From NCBI RefSeq assembly GCF_020193655.1, contig NZ_JADYVE010000025.1, forward strand, positions 1 through 47,221: DNA of 47,221 nt, in the 5' to 3' direction. The position numbers and the translations under genes are program-made. Below, piece by piece: positions 9,640 to 18,346 of this stretch (its first letter is position 1; the number at the start of each line of letters is the position of its first letter). The notes under the pieces were generated by a model, which saw nothing but the letters and a program-made list of their open reading frames with translations, ran no database searches and had not been told where the DNA came from. The stretch comes from Ensifer sp. IC3342. Lineage in GTDB: Bacteria > Pseudomonadota > Alphaproteobacteria > Rhizobiales > Rhizobiaceae.

Positions 9640-9785
9640 GACCGTGTCGAGTGCTCACATTTTTTGCCGACAGCGGCTATGACGGCGAGAAACTGGAAAC
9701 CGCACTGGCTCATATCGAGGGCTTGGTTCTTGAAATCGTCGAGCGCTCGGACAAGCCCATGGATTTGAAAGCTGGCATCAAGCAA
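9640..9785 (+). mobile_element. IS5-family transposase fragment
   Basis: A short stretch reading FFADSGYDGEKLETALAHI then LEIVERSD resembles the second-aspartate region of IS5/IS427-type transposases (ADGGYxGxKL...EIVKRSD). It is a remnant only, ending just before the GntR regulator on the other strand. Confidence 0.65.
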
Positions 9786-9798
9786 GGGTCTTTTGAGT

Positions 9799-10500
9799 TC
9801 ATGTTCCAGATTGCTCCTCGCGAGCACGAATCGCCTGCCGCAAACGGCGGTAACCGTCGCGAATATCGCTCTCTAAAGCCGCTCGGACGGCCTCATCGTC
9901 ACCCTCTCGGATGCTTTCGATAGCGACCTGATGGTTGTGCACGCCGTATTTCTGGATAGGGAACTCCGGATAGAGATTATGAAAGGAAGGGCCGATTCGC
10001 AGCCACAGCGTTTCAATCGTCGACAACAGATGCGGCATCCCGCAGCACCTGTAGACGGCAAGGTGAAACTCCTTGTTTGTTCCGAGGACATCGGAGTACT
10101 GCCGGTTTTCGAGACCCTCGGTTATCTTCGCCTGCATTTCTTCTAGCGAATCAGCCAGTCCCGTCGGGGCCCGTGCCGCGCCGCGTTCTGCTGCCAATCC
10201 TTCCAGGACCAGCCGCATAGACGTAATCTCCTGAAGCGCTTCGATCGTCAGATGGGGCACAATGACCGTTTTCGGGCCCGAATACACAAGCGCACCTTCA
10301 GCGGCGAGACGGTTCAAGGCGTCGCGCGCTGGGGTGGAACTCACGCCGAGCGCATCCGCTACAGCGCGCACTGTGAACTTGCGCCGCGGCTCGAAGACGC
10401 CGCGCACCATCCGCTCCTTCATGGCCGCATAGGCCATGTCGCCGAGACGAGCGTGCTTTTCCAGCGGTGCGAGATCCACTCTTCGAGCCTCGTCCACCAT
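9799..10500 (-). CDS. GntR-family (FadR/FCD subfamily) transcriptional regulator
   Basis: 233 residues from the ATG at 10500, chosen for its AGGA site seven bases upstream and because it gives the usual family length; the frame stays open to 10662. N-terminal winged helix with the GntR signature KFTVRAVADALGVSSTPARD and LNRLAAEGALV (about 35-75), then a helical FCD effector domain (about 90-215) with the metal-ligand pattern around NKEFHLAVYRCCG and VHNHQVAIESIREGD. It probably senses a small carboxylate; the ligand is not evident. It lies 585 bp downstream of the PLP enzyme on the same strand, without a clear operon link. Confidence 0.88.
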   Translation of the reverse strand: MVDEARRVDLAPLEKHARLGDMAYAAMKERMVRGVFEPRRKFTVRAVADALGVSSTPARDALNRLAAEGALVYSGPKTVIVPHLTIEALQEITSMRLVLEGLAAERGAARAPTGLADSLEEMQAKITEGLENRQYSDVLGTNKEFHLAVYRCCGMPHLLSTIETLWLRIGPSFHNLYPEFPIQKYGVHNHQVAIESIREGDDEAVRAALESDIRDGYRRLRQAIRAREEQSGT

Positions 10501-11084
10501 TCGACCATCCTGTTCCCCAAAACTCTCGGCAGAATTTTGCATTTCAGGTGCATCAGAGATTTCCCCTGTTGGGGGAATCCCCTGCATAGTCGATTCGACT
10601 ACCAGCGGATCAGAGTATAGGCGATGCAGAGCATCCGCGTCCCATGGACGCAACGGGCGCATGAATAAACATTCTCGTTTCCAAGTTCATATCGAACTCC
10701 ATTCAGTTGTAGAGACACACCCGCAACAACCGCCATTTATGTAGGCCGCGTGGTAAATCTGATTACCTTTGGGGGGCGGTCCTTGATAATGAGCCCCAAC
10801 ATGTCAGGACCGCCTTCTCTTAGTGCTCGTGATGCGGGTGAAACGCCGGGACTAACAATCCGCCTGGGGATCATAGATCAAGGCCGTAATCTGTACATTG
10901 AGACGATGAATCCCAACGTGCGTCGGTGACATGAGTACCCTCCCCGCTCGCGACAGAGTTGGATAGGCTTCTCGAGGGTTAAGGAACGGTTAGCGCCCGG
11001 CACAACCCGGCGGGGGGCTCTGGCGAAGGCTTCGACGGATTGCGGATGCGGATTCTCAGGTATCACCTAACGCTCCTTCAGCGC
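10501..11084. other. Intergenic region with an inverted repeat
   Basis: No gene is supported here. At 10775-10783 and 10806-10814 lies a perfect 9-bp inverted repeat (GGCGGTCCT/AGGACCGCC) separated by 22 bp. It lies between the PLP enzyme stop and the GntR gene, so it could be a terminator-like structure or a regulator site; there is no U-tract to settle it. Confidence 0.5.
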
Positions 11085-12368
11085 TTAGGATTGGTTCAGA
11101 ACCTCCAACACGGCGCGTGCGACGTGGTCTACTTCGTCATCCGAGTGGCTGGCGGTGAGGCAGATACGTAAGCCTGCCTTTCCACGCGCAACCGTCGGAA
11201 AGAAGATCACCGACACATAATAGCCTGCCTCCAAGAGAACGCACCCTGCGGAAATGGCCTGATGCTCATCGCCGAACTCGACCACTCGGATTGGCAATTT
11301 CTCGCCTTTTTGCGCAGTGGGCAGGATAGAATCGAACAGCCGCACATTGTCCCAGAGCTTGCATCGACGACTATCGAGTTCAGACGTGCGGTGGAGGCGG
11401 CTGGATCCTAAGGCGGCGCCCACAGCAGCCAGATTGGGCGATGCTGAGAACGCATGCGCTACGGCAAAACTTCGGAAAAGGTCTTCCTGATGCGCCGTGC
11501 CCAACATGATCAGTCCGCCAGACGCGCCAAATCCTTTTCCCAGCGAGGCGGCAACTATCGTCCGGTCGCCGAGCGCGCCGGACAATTGAGATCGGACATA
11601 TCCCTCACACCGGTGCCCAAAGAGCGAAATTCCATGAGCGTCATCGATATAGAGAAACAATCCATAGCGTGCTTGAAGTCTGCGTAGCGCATCAACTGGA
11701 GCCGCGCCCCCCATGGAATAGACACCATCGCAGATATAGGCGACGACATCATTTTGTTGGCACAGCCGCTCCAGCGCGTCCAAGTCGTTGTGGGGAATCG
11801 TGACGACCCGGGTCTCTTCCGCGATCGCCGGCTTGTGAAAAGCGAGAGTTGCGTGAGCGAGCCGATCTAAGACCATTAGTGGTTTTCGCCCACCGGTGAG
11901 GTGACCTGAGGCGGTTAGGGGCAAAGCACCCATATTTGCCGCCAGTACCGAGGAGTAGGCGATTACCCTCGCATCGAAGAGGTCGGACAAATCTTTTTCC
12001 AGGTTACCGATAAGACCGAAATTCAACCTGGTTCGGGCACAAGACCAGTGAAGAGAGCCATATTGCTCGATAGCGGCAACCGCGCCTGCAATCACTTCGG
12101 GATGGTTGTCCAAGCCAAGGTATGAACATCTGACGAAATCAACGACAGCTTTGCCCGCATAGTCACCCCTCTCCAGAAGGATGGTCCGACCGTTTGCCGA
12201 ACGACCGTAAACATCGATTAATCCTCGATCGCGTGCTTGTCTGAAATGCGGTTCCGCATACTCAATAACGGCCGGGGTATTGCGCACTGGGCGAGTCGAC
12301 GGCCCCGTTGCGTCGAGGCGAGAAGCAGAACTCGGAGCGGACCGATGCTGAGAACCAGATTGCGACAT
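11085..12368 (-). CDS. PLP-dependent alpha-oxoamine-synthase-like aminotransferase (BioF/KBL-type)
   Basis: 427 residues from the ATG at 12368, chosen because it follows AGAGGAAAAGG and lies downstream of a -24/-12 promoter; an open frame to 12461 would run through that promoter. The fold-type I pattern of the alpha-oxoamine synthases is clear: the core VDFVRCSYLGLDNHPEV (about 76-92), the cofactor aspartate in FLYIDDAHGISLFG (about 238-251), and the PLP lysine in AASLGKGFGASGG (K278). These enzymes join an amino acid to an acyl-CoA or acyl carrier with loss of CO2 (8-amino-7-oxononanoate synthase, 2-amino-3-ketobutyrate ligase, 5-aminolevulinate synthase, serine palmitoyltransferase, CqsA). 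The substrate cannot be read from sequence, and no bio genes accompany it. The upstream NifA and sigma-54 elements suggest expression in nitrogen-fixing nodules. Confidence 0.88.
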   Translation of the reverse strand: MSQSGSQHRSAPSSASRLDATGPSTRPVRNTPAVIEYAEPHFRQARDRGLIDVYGRSANGRTILLERGDYAGKAVVDFVRCSYLGLDNHPEVIAGAVAAIEQYGSLHWSCARTRLNFGLIGNLEKDLSDLFDARVIAYSSVLAANMGALPLTASGHLTGGRKPLMVLDRLAHATLAFHKPAIAEETRVVTIPHNDLDALERLCQQNDVVAYICDGVYSMGGAAPVDALRRLQARYGLFLYIDDAHGISLFGHRCEGYVRSQLSGALGDRTIVAASLGKGFGASGGLIMLGTAHQEDLFRSFAVAHAFSASPNLAAVGAALGSSRLHRTSELDSRRCKLWDNVRLFDSILPTAQKGEKLPIRVVEFGDEHQAISAGCVLLEAGYYVSVIFFPTVARGKAGLRICLTASHSDDEVDHVARAVLEVLNQS

Positions 12369-12405
12369 AGCCTTTTCCTCTGCGACAGGCCTTGGAGAAG
12401 ACCAG

Positions 12406-12421
12406 GCATGTACCGTGCCAA
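12406..12421 (-). promoter_or_regulatory. sigma-54 (-24/-12) promoter of the PLP enzyme gene
   Basis: On the minus strand the sequence is TTGGCACGGTACATGC: GG and GC exactly 10 bases apart, a perfect TTGGCAC -24 half and an ATGC -12 half. It lies 37 bp before the start codon at 12368. Confidence 0.85.
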
Positions 12422-12482
12422 CCGAGAAATCCTTTTCAAAAAATGTTAGGGTCGCAAACAACTACCTTGCGTGTCCGACATT

Positions 12483-12498
12483 TGTGACGCTAACGACA
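12483..12498 (-). promoter_or_regulatory. NifA upstream activator site of the PLP enzyme gene
   Basis: Exact TGT-N10-ACA palindrome (TGTGACGCTAACGACA on the plus strand). It lies about 62 bp upstream of the -24/-12 promoter, like the spacing seen at nifB. Confidence 0.8.
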
Positions 12499-12499
12499 A

Positions 12500-12850
12500 A
12501 ACGTAGAACACTGAGCATCGAGTGCGCTCAAGCTTATCGAAGTTGTCTCCGTGCCAGCATTGTTCGACATTCGAGGGGTATGCAAAAGTAATCTCGATCG
12601 TGCCATCGTCGAGCAATTCGGCATGTCCGTCACCCGAGAGTTCGTCCATTTCGTCGCATCCTGCCCATGTGAAGGAGACCATGGACGTGCTGTAGCCGAG
12701 ATCGAGGCCCGCTTGCATCGCACCCAAGGCGATCTCGCCATGACCGTTGGCCCCGATAGTGATTGTGGCGGGCTCGACCAGGTCGAGATAATCCCGATCC
12801 TACAGAGCGGCCTCGACGATTCGCCAGCGGCCAATCAGGCGGCAATTCAA
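12500..12850 (-). pseudogene. Hypothetical protein remnant with an in-frame stop
   Basis: A single minus-strand frame reads RLIGRWRIVEAAL, a TAG, then DRDYLDLVEPATITIGANG and AMQAGLDLGYSTSMVSFTW, followed by an acidic stretch ELLDDGTIEITFAY. This resembles a small hypothetical protein that I remember from rhizobial plasmids, but I cannot name it. The amber codon and the altered C-terminal end, which runs into the NifA site region, indicate a relic. Confidence 0.5.
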
Positions 12851-12858
12851 CACCGCGT

Positions 12859-13487
12859 TCATGACAGCACCGCTATCAGTTTCGGTAACCGCACCAGATC
12901 ATAGGCGGCGGCCGCGAAGGTGAAGGCCCACCCGACGCCGTCGCGGCCACGGAACTTCGTCTTGTTCTGCCCCGCGACGGTCTTGATCCAGCCGAACGCC
13001 TCCTCGATGCGCTTGCGTATGCGCAAGCCCAGGCTTCGATCAGCGTGCCATCGACAGAGAAGTGGTCCGTTGACAGCAGCCGCCTTACCTTGGGCTGCGA
13101 AAGGATCGCACCGAGGAACTTCGCGGCGATGTCGCCCTCCAGCATCCGGTCGCGGTTCTTCGAAAACACCGAATGATCCTAAGCTGGATCGTCAATGCCA
13201 ATGCCGACGAACCAGCGGAACAGAAGGTCGTATTCCAGCCGCTCCGTCAAAAGCCGCTCAGAGCAGATCGAATAGAAGGCCTGCAAAAGCATGGCGCGCA
13301 GAAGCTTCTCAGGCGCGATCGATGGCCGCCCGATCGGCGAATAGAGCGCTGCAAACTCCCGTTCGAGCAAAACCAGCGCGTCGTTCACGATCTGCCGGAT
13401 TGCCCGCAGCGGATGATCACGACGAACACGATCCTCCAGATCAACATAGCTGAAGAGTTCGCCCGTCCTCACATCGCCACCACGCAT
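12859..13487 (-). pseudogene. IS5-type transposase with nonsense codon and internal deletion
   Basis: From the ATG at 13487 the protein starts MRGGDVRTGELFSYVDLEDR, the common N-terminus of IS5-group transposases in rhizobia. A TAG near 13180 interrupts GIDDPA*DHSVFSKNRDR. The frame then reaches HFSVDGTLIEAWA and at about 13020 jumps, out of frame, to the far C-terminal EEAFGWIKTVAGQNKTKF...FAAAAYDLVRLPKLIAVLS. The central catalytic part is therefore deleted. The element is immobile. Confidence 0.8.
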
Positions 13488-13716
13488 ACATCAACTCCAA
13501 AACTCGACGAAGCGAGTGAATCACGGCGAAAGCCTCCAGGCCAGCTTCTTATTCAACAGCTAGAGCGGGGGGGGGGCGATGTATTTCCGCGCGCTTCAGC
13601 AAATAGGACGGCGTGGAGAGGTGCCTCGGCTGACCGAGCACGGCGGGAGCCTTTGGGGCCTTCTTCGAATCGCGGGTCGTTTTACAGCTGGGCGATGTTC
13701 CTCCGTCGCCGAGTGT

Positions 13717-14205
13717 TCACTTATCTCGGTGATATGTTTTGGCATCAACCGCCGTCAGTAAGGACGGGATAATGGCCTTATGAAACGGAATGGCAGCGGC
13801 AAGATAGAGCCAGCCCTTAAGGCTCCTGCGGCGCACCAGGGTGGTCATGCCGACAATCTGGCCATCAGCCGGCCCTTCACCGACATCCACGACCAGGCGA
13901 AAAAGAAGGTGGCGGTCATCATAGCCGTATACTGTTTGGCGGTCGTCGCTGTGCATTAGAGGGAGGCTGGCGACTAAGTCGGAATGCCTCGTGTCCGCAG
14001 TTGCGCTCAGACCGACCAAAGGCACGAGCCGGTTTCGAAAACTCAGAAGGTTTCCCACCCAGTGGGGTGCGCTCTCGAGCGCTCGCCGTGCCGCCTCAGC
14101 CGCTGTCATCCTTTGCGTCAAAACGAGCACTTCGTAGCGGTCAGCCCAATCGGCTCCAGGAAGCCAGGCGTTCGGCAGTCTTACGGTGGCCCTTCGTGGC
14201 CTCAT
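13717..14205 (-). CDS. DUF2867-like protein
   Basis: 162 residues; start ATG at 14205 preceded by AAAGGT with eight to nine bases of spacing. The pattern ADWADRYEVLVL, APHWVGNLLSFRNRLVPLVGL and YDDRHLLFRLVVDV matches what I recall of DUF2867, a family of unknown function. No signal peptide and no clear catalytic motif. It is divergent from the nod-box gene. The C-terminal TYHRDK tail may be native or altered by neighbouring IS debris. Confidence 0.6.
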   Translation of the reverse strand: MRPRRATVRLPNAWLPGADWADRYEVLVLTQRMTAAEAARRALESAPHWVGNLLSFRNRLVPLVGLSATADTRHSDLVASLPLMHSDDRQTVYGYDDRHLLFRLVVDVGEGPADGQIVGMTTLVRRRSLKGWLYLAAAIPFHKAIIPSLLTAVDAKTYHRDK

Positions 14206-14537
14206 GAGCGCTTACCTTTCGCTCTTTACAAGTCCGCGGATCAGGGCGGTTCCCGTGCGTCTGGCGTAAAACATAATTGCGTAGGATCGCGGCGCGAGAT
14301 AGCGGACCGCTTGCCGCAGTTGAGGGCCATTTGTCGCACAGGACTGACGCCGACGGAAACAGCGACAGCGATCTTGGTTTGTGCGTCCGATCGCAGTTTG
14401 AAGGTTCTACGCCGTGAAAAACAATACGCAGTCTTTGTAGTGGATTGCGGTACAGCGTGATGAGAGTCACCGGAGCACCGATTCTGGGCATTCGGAGCTC
14501 AAGTTCGCCTTTGCTGGACGGCGAGGATCTCGTGCTG

Positions 14538-14586
14538 CATCCATGGCTCGGATGGGTGCCATGCAAAACAATCGATTTTGATTAAC
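14538..14586 (+). promoter_or_regulatory. nod box (NodD binding site and promoter)
   Basis: The 49-bp stretch begins CATCCATGGCTCGGATG and continues, after GGTGCC, with ATGCAAAACAATCGATTTTG and ATTAAC. Compared from memory with the nod-box consensus (YATCCAY-N6-GATG-N6-ATC-N-AAACAATCRATTTTACCAATC), it keeps both halves in correct spacing, with a perfect AAACAATCGATTTT core and deviations only near the 3' end. It points to the ORF starting at 14684, 98 bp downstream. Confidence 0.88.
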
Positions 14587-14683
14587 GCGCGGAATGCGGC
14601 ATAGCCTCAGCACCTGAGGTGCACCAATCACAACTCGATCCGGTTGGCCGGCATGAGACGGCTTCACCGTGGGAAGGAGTAAG

Positions 14684-15457
14684 GTGGAGAATCTAGTTTA
14701 CCTGTTGGATCCGGAAACTCCGCTCTTTCAAGCTGTTGAGCTTGCCGGCGCCGTCAGCATTAAGTCGATCAGTGACTTACTCGGTTGTGAGGTTACTCAG
14801 ATGGTCCGCTTTGACGAATCGCACTGGCTATTCGCAGATGAGGAAGGACTCCGGCCTGGAACAACAGCCTTCACCATTTTCGACGGGTACCCACAGCCTC
14901 TCGGTGGGAAAATCGTTCTTTCCGGGAATGATCGAAGCGAGTCATATTGCTCTCCATCGATAGACATTGGGGCTGCTGCTGGACATTTCCAGTGCTGCCG
15001 ACCGGTGATTGACCCGGTTTTTGTCGCGCCTTACGACGTGCAGTCGAAGGGCCTTATACTTTCAGGCGCAGTGGGGGATTTGAAAGTACGCATCGAGAGC
15101 CGCCCCCTATGCTCGTGGATGGCAGTGCCTGAGACTCTGGAAACCAAGACTCTCAGTATCATTCCAGAGACATTCGCCCGGAAGTCCAACGACAGAACAC
15201 TCAGTTTTGAATTTCCGAGAAACATCTTCAAGGCGACAAGTTCCATCCTCTTCCCTCGCCAATCAGGATCTTCCAACTCTGCGACGGCTACAGAGCTTTC
15301 AGGAAAGCCATCAGGGATGACAGCGAGCGCTGAGGGACAGTGGCTTGTTGGTCAGAGATGTCGACCGGAGCAAGCGCCTTCGCCTTCATTTCCATATCGA
15401 CTTCAGCGTAAATATGCGTCGTGTCGAGAGACACATGGCCAAGCCAGGCGCGGATAG
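14684..15457 (+). CDS. nod-box-linked DUF3846-like protein, C-terminus probably replaced
   Basis: 257 residues from the GTG at 14684, preceded by AAGGAG; a GTG at 14669 is possible but overlaps that site. The first 80 residues (VYLLDPETPLFQAVEL, LLGCEVTQMVRFDES, WLFADEEGL and FDGYPQPLGGKIVLSG) resemble DUF3846-type proteins common on rhizobial plasmids. The middle is unrecognised. From about 15288 onward the frame runs antisense through a tyrosine-recombinase remnant, so the last 55 residues are probably not native and the gene may be truncated. The nod box upstream predicts induction by plant flavonoids through NodD. Function unknown. Confidence 0.6.
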   Translation: MENLVYLLDPETPLFQAVELAGAVSIKSISDLLGCEVTQMVRFDESHWLFADEEGLRPGTTAFTIFDGYPQPLGGKIVLSGNDRSESYCSPSIDIGAAAGHFQCCRPVIDPVFVAPYDVQSKGLILSGAVGDLKVRIESRPLCSWMAVPETLETKTLSIIPETFARKSNDRTLSFEFPRNIFKATSSILFPRQSGSSNSATATELSGKPSGMTASAEGQWLVGQRCRPEQAPSPSFPYRLQRKYASCRETHGQARRG

Positions 15458-15725
15458 TGTTGATATCGACACCAGCGCGCAGCAGTTCGGCGTAGTGGGT
15501 CACAAGTCTGTGGATCCCGAAGCGCGTCAATGGCAAGTTGACCCGATTCAAAAAGACCGGATCCCGTTTGCCACGCCCCTCGACGAGCCCCGATAGTGTC
15601 GTTGCTGTGGCTGGCCACAATGGACATGATCGGAACTCGTTTCCCTTGATCTCGCTGATGATTTCAGGAGGCGGAGTCAGCCCTCCTCCTGAATGAAGCC
15701 GGAACTCCAGCCTCTGCTGGTCCAA
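15288..15725 (-). pseudogene. Tyrosine recombinase (integrase) C-terminal remnant
   Basis: The minus strand reads LWPATATTLSGLVEGRGKRDPVFLN, then, after an apparent loss of sequence, THYAELLRAGVDINTIRAWLGHVSLDTTHIYAEVD. This is the conserved box II of XerC-type recombinases of the three-recombinase cassettes common on rhizobial plasmids. The HxxR arginine region is missing. Inactive. Confidence 0.8.
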
Positions 15726-15933
15726 AAAACCTCGGGCGGTTCAATAATAGGCCTGACTCTAATCCAATCTCGAGGAAATTACCCATGGCAGGTCACGACG
15801 TGGCCAAGGTGAACTGATGGGCGGGTTGAGATTCTGACAGGCGTCGAGCGCCGCCGTGTCTGGAGCGTCGATGCCGACCCGCAACCAGGATTTTGTGGCG
15901 GACTCAAACATGAGCCAACAGCCCTGTTGGCTT

Positions 15934-15949
15934 TGTCGAATCCGCAACA
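15934..15949 (+). promoter_or_regulatory. NifA upstream activator site before the nifH relic
   Basis: Exact TGT-N10-ACA (TGTCGAATCCGCAACA), about 90 bp before the degenerate -24/-12 element at 16038, the arrangement of a nifH promoter. Confidence 0.75.
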
Positions 15950-16037
15950 GAGGCTTATCGCGCGGGATGGTTTATCTGCTCCTAGCTAAATTGCGGAAAA
16001 CAACTAACATTCATTTCCTTCGGTTCGATCAGCCAAA

Positions 16038-16054
16038 TTGGCACGAGTTTTGAT
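16038..16054 (+). promoter_or_regulatory. Degenerate -24/-12 promoter of the nifH relic
   Basis: TTGGCACGAGTTTTGAT keeps the -24 half of a nifH-type promoter, but the -12 GC is GA (TTTTGC to TTTTGA), a change expected to abolish sigma-54 use. Confidence 0.7.
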
Positions 16055-16122
16055 ACCATCATTGTGAGGCGCGAACTGGCGATCGGCATCCGAAAATTGG
16101 TGGAACGAAGGAAAGAGGCAGC

Positions 16123-16420
16123 ATGGCAAGTTTACGTCACATCACACTCTACTGCAGGAACTCGAAGGAACCAAGATACCGCTCTTCATCGGTCGGCAAA
16201 GGAAGGTTCAGTAGGGGTCGCGATCTCGGGGATGATCTCAATGTTGCTGACCAAGGCATCAAGTGCGTGGTGTCGGTTCGCCCAGAGCAACGAGTGAGTT
16301 GCGGTGATCACTTGATTCCACTGCACAATCGCCGTTTGGCGACAATAACGAGGTGGTGTCACGCAGGAGGCCAAAGAGCACGAAATGACGATTGTGCCGG
16401 TGCGCCGGAGGGTTTTCGCG
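16123..16420 (+). pseudogene. nifH: nifH relic (nitrogenase reductase), truncated and frameshifted
   Basis: After an AAAGAGG ribosome-binding site the ORF begins MASLRHITLYCR, close to the NifH start M-x-LRQIAFYGK. A deletion removes the P-loop region. A second frame (16169-16213) then reads NQDTALHRSAKEGSV, matching NifH AQDTVLHLAAQEGSV. The first frame resumes with DLGDDLNVADQGIKCVVS then PEQRVSC (16222-16300), matching NifH EDVLKAGYKGIKCVESGGPE-GVGC. Weaker nucleotide similarity to the [20 protein letters not shown] region continues to about 16410. The upstream NifA site and degenerate promoter support the call. It is non-functional. Confidence 0.75.
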
Positions 16421-16474
16421 AGAGCCCCACAATCGTTTGGTCACCAGCATTGCCAACTGCTCGATCCGCGACTG

Positions 16475-16600
16475 GTCTTCGATGAGACGGAGATAAACTT
16501 CGAGCCGGGCCCCTACCATGAAAACGTCGTCGGCGAATACAACATCGAGGATGCTTGGGCCAGCCTACTCAACCGAGGCGATCGAGACCGATTTAGTTCT
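16475..16600 (+). pseudogene. nifD: nifD relic (MoFe-protein alpha subunit fragment)
   Basis: One plus-strand frame reads VFDETEINFEPGPYHENVVG then EYNIEDAWASLL. This resembles the NifD stretch FEP-PYDVNVIGDYNIGGDAWSS, with the GG before DAW lost. The fragment follows the nifH relic in the order nifH-nifD. It is short, so the call is tentative on its own but strengthened by position. Confidence 0.6.
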
Positions 16601-16611
16601 GGGGTGCGCTG

Positions 16612-17313
16612 ATGAAGCCACTGGTCCTGATTTGTTCGCAAGATGCGGAGTTTTTATCTGTTCCTCAGCCACATTCTGGGGGAGGACGGCTTCACGAGCG
16701 AGGCGGCAGGCGGCGTGAAGGAGGCACTTGCATTGACCGATGAACGGGAGTTCCAGGCGGTAGTGCTGGATTGCGGGCCAGCAAGCGAGACAGGCTCAAC
16801 AATCTGCGTGCGGCTGAAGGGGAGCCCCGAACCGCCGGCCTGACCGTTGTTGCCCTGATCGCGTCGGGCGCCGAGAACCAGCACCTCGGCCTCTTGAAGG
16901 CAGGCATTGACGAGAGCTTTGTGCGGCCGGTCGCGCCGGCCAAGCTGCTTGACTTCCTGCGGGCGAAACTGGCTCTGCCGAAGCGGAGTTCAAACGGGAT
17001 CGAAAACGGCAGTTGGCTCTGCTGCGGCAGCCTTGAGATGAAGTTCGATGCCCACCGAGTTCGCGGTAATGGCCACGACATCCATCTTGGACCGATCGAG
17101 TTCAACCTGCTGCGGCATTTGCTTGAGGCTCCAGGCAAGGTCTTCAGCCGAGACGAACTGATTGGCGCGGCCTGGCCGGACAATATCCATATCGGTGCAC
17201 GCACCGTCGACGTCCATATCAGCCGGATCAGAAAGGCGTTGAAGACGGCCTCGCCCGGCAGTGTCATTCGTACCGTCAGGTCGGCTGCCTACTCACTTGA
17301 GAAGCCTGACTGA
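16612..17313 (+). pseudogene. OmpR/PhoB-type response regulator, frameshifted receiver
   Basis: The ATG at 16612 starts MKPLVLICSQDAEF; the frame then shifts to FYLFLSHILGEDGFTSEAAG...EFQAVVLDCGPAS, and shifts again near 16840 to TAGLTVVALIASGAENQHL. The last frame stays open to 17313 and holds an intact winged-helix domain (HLGPIEFNLLRHLLEAPGKV, FSRDELIGAAWPDN, RTVDVHISRIRKALK, VIRTVRSAAYSLE). Two frameshifts in the receiver make it a pseudogene unless the DNA-binding part is made alone. It is a diverged paralogue of the regulator at 22538-23239 and similar in type to rhizobial TtsI-like regulators. Confidence 0.75.
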
Positions 17314-17427
17314 AATAGCGAACGGGTGCGGTCTCCTCGTGCTCAAGGCAAGTCTTGCGGCTCGAAAACCCGCCACAGGTGGGACATACTCGGAAAGAAG
17401 CAGTCGGTGGCCTCAGAGCAGAATCCT

Positions 17428-17570
17428 ATCACGTTGCGTAGCCCGCGGCGGCGAAGTAGTTGGCGCATTCCTTTGGTGTGAATGTCTCAATGAGGCGGCC
17501 AATCACCGCCCAGAGGCCATCAATGGTGCGCTCGGCTGCCTTTCTGAGCAGCGCCTTCAGCTTGGAGGTG
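17428..17570 (-). mobile_element. IS630-family transposase C-terminal fragment
   Basis: The minus strand reads KLKALLRKAAERTIDGLWAV then IGRLIETFTPKECANYFAAAGY, the usual C-terminal end of IS630-type transposases. No other part is present. Confidence 0.75.
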
Positions 17571-17625
17571 TCAATGCCGCCGCAAATTTCCCCAAAAGTG
17601 GATTCTTCCGCAATTTTGGTGCAAT

Positions 17626-17960
17626 TCAGGTTCCGATGATGCGTGAGCGCAGGAGGTCCATCCCCACTCTTCCGTACATAGAACGCTTAATGAGCTCTAG
17701 CTTTTTGATCTTGCCTTCAACCGGGCGGGTACTCCAAGGCATCGTCAAGGCCGCTCGAACTGCCTCTACGTCGCGACGAATTCCACGCGCGAACGACGAC
17801 ATCGGCCCGGCAATCGCATCGTTTAGCCATGGCTTCAGCGCAGCAATGCCCGATTGCAAATCATGGATTGGAAGCGCCGCGCCAGACCGGCGGCAACAGC
17901 AACTTCAGGTGAGGCGGAGGAAATAGCATCCACAGAAGGCTCGCTACTTCGGCGGAAGTG
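17626..17960 (-). mobile_element. ISL3-family transposase remnant
   Basis: The minus strand carries SSFARGIRRDVEAVRAALTM then PWSTRPVEGKIKKLELIKRS and MYGRVGMDLL, the C-terminal signature of ISL3 transposases. Upstream (to about 18190) only frameshifted scraps remain. Region 17961-18346 holds nothing else that I can support. Confidence 0.75.
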
Positions 17961-18346
17961 TATCCACTTCGGCGGTGAGGAGGCGAACCGTTTGTCGGGA
18001 TGAAGGCGCACGCCATGAAGATTTGCGCGAGGCACGAGACAATGCTGGTGCGGTATGCGTGGCTACTGGGTCCGCAAACTGCGAGAAACGGTGCAGTTCC
18101 ATGTAGCTTTCGATCGGCTGGTGCAATCGAGTTGTTCCTCGAGATGGGTTCTCGCGCAGCCCTGACCACACTTTCCAGGCAGTTCAAGTCACACAGGAAC
18201 CCGCGCGGCCCCGTCGCCTTTGCAGCCTGGGCAGGAGGCGATCACGGCAACAGGGTGTTGCAGACCCTGGGCTCGCAACCAACGATTCCTGCGATTGGTC
18301 GAGCAATCTGTCCCCGTCATGATGGCAGCTTGAACAGCAGAGGAAA

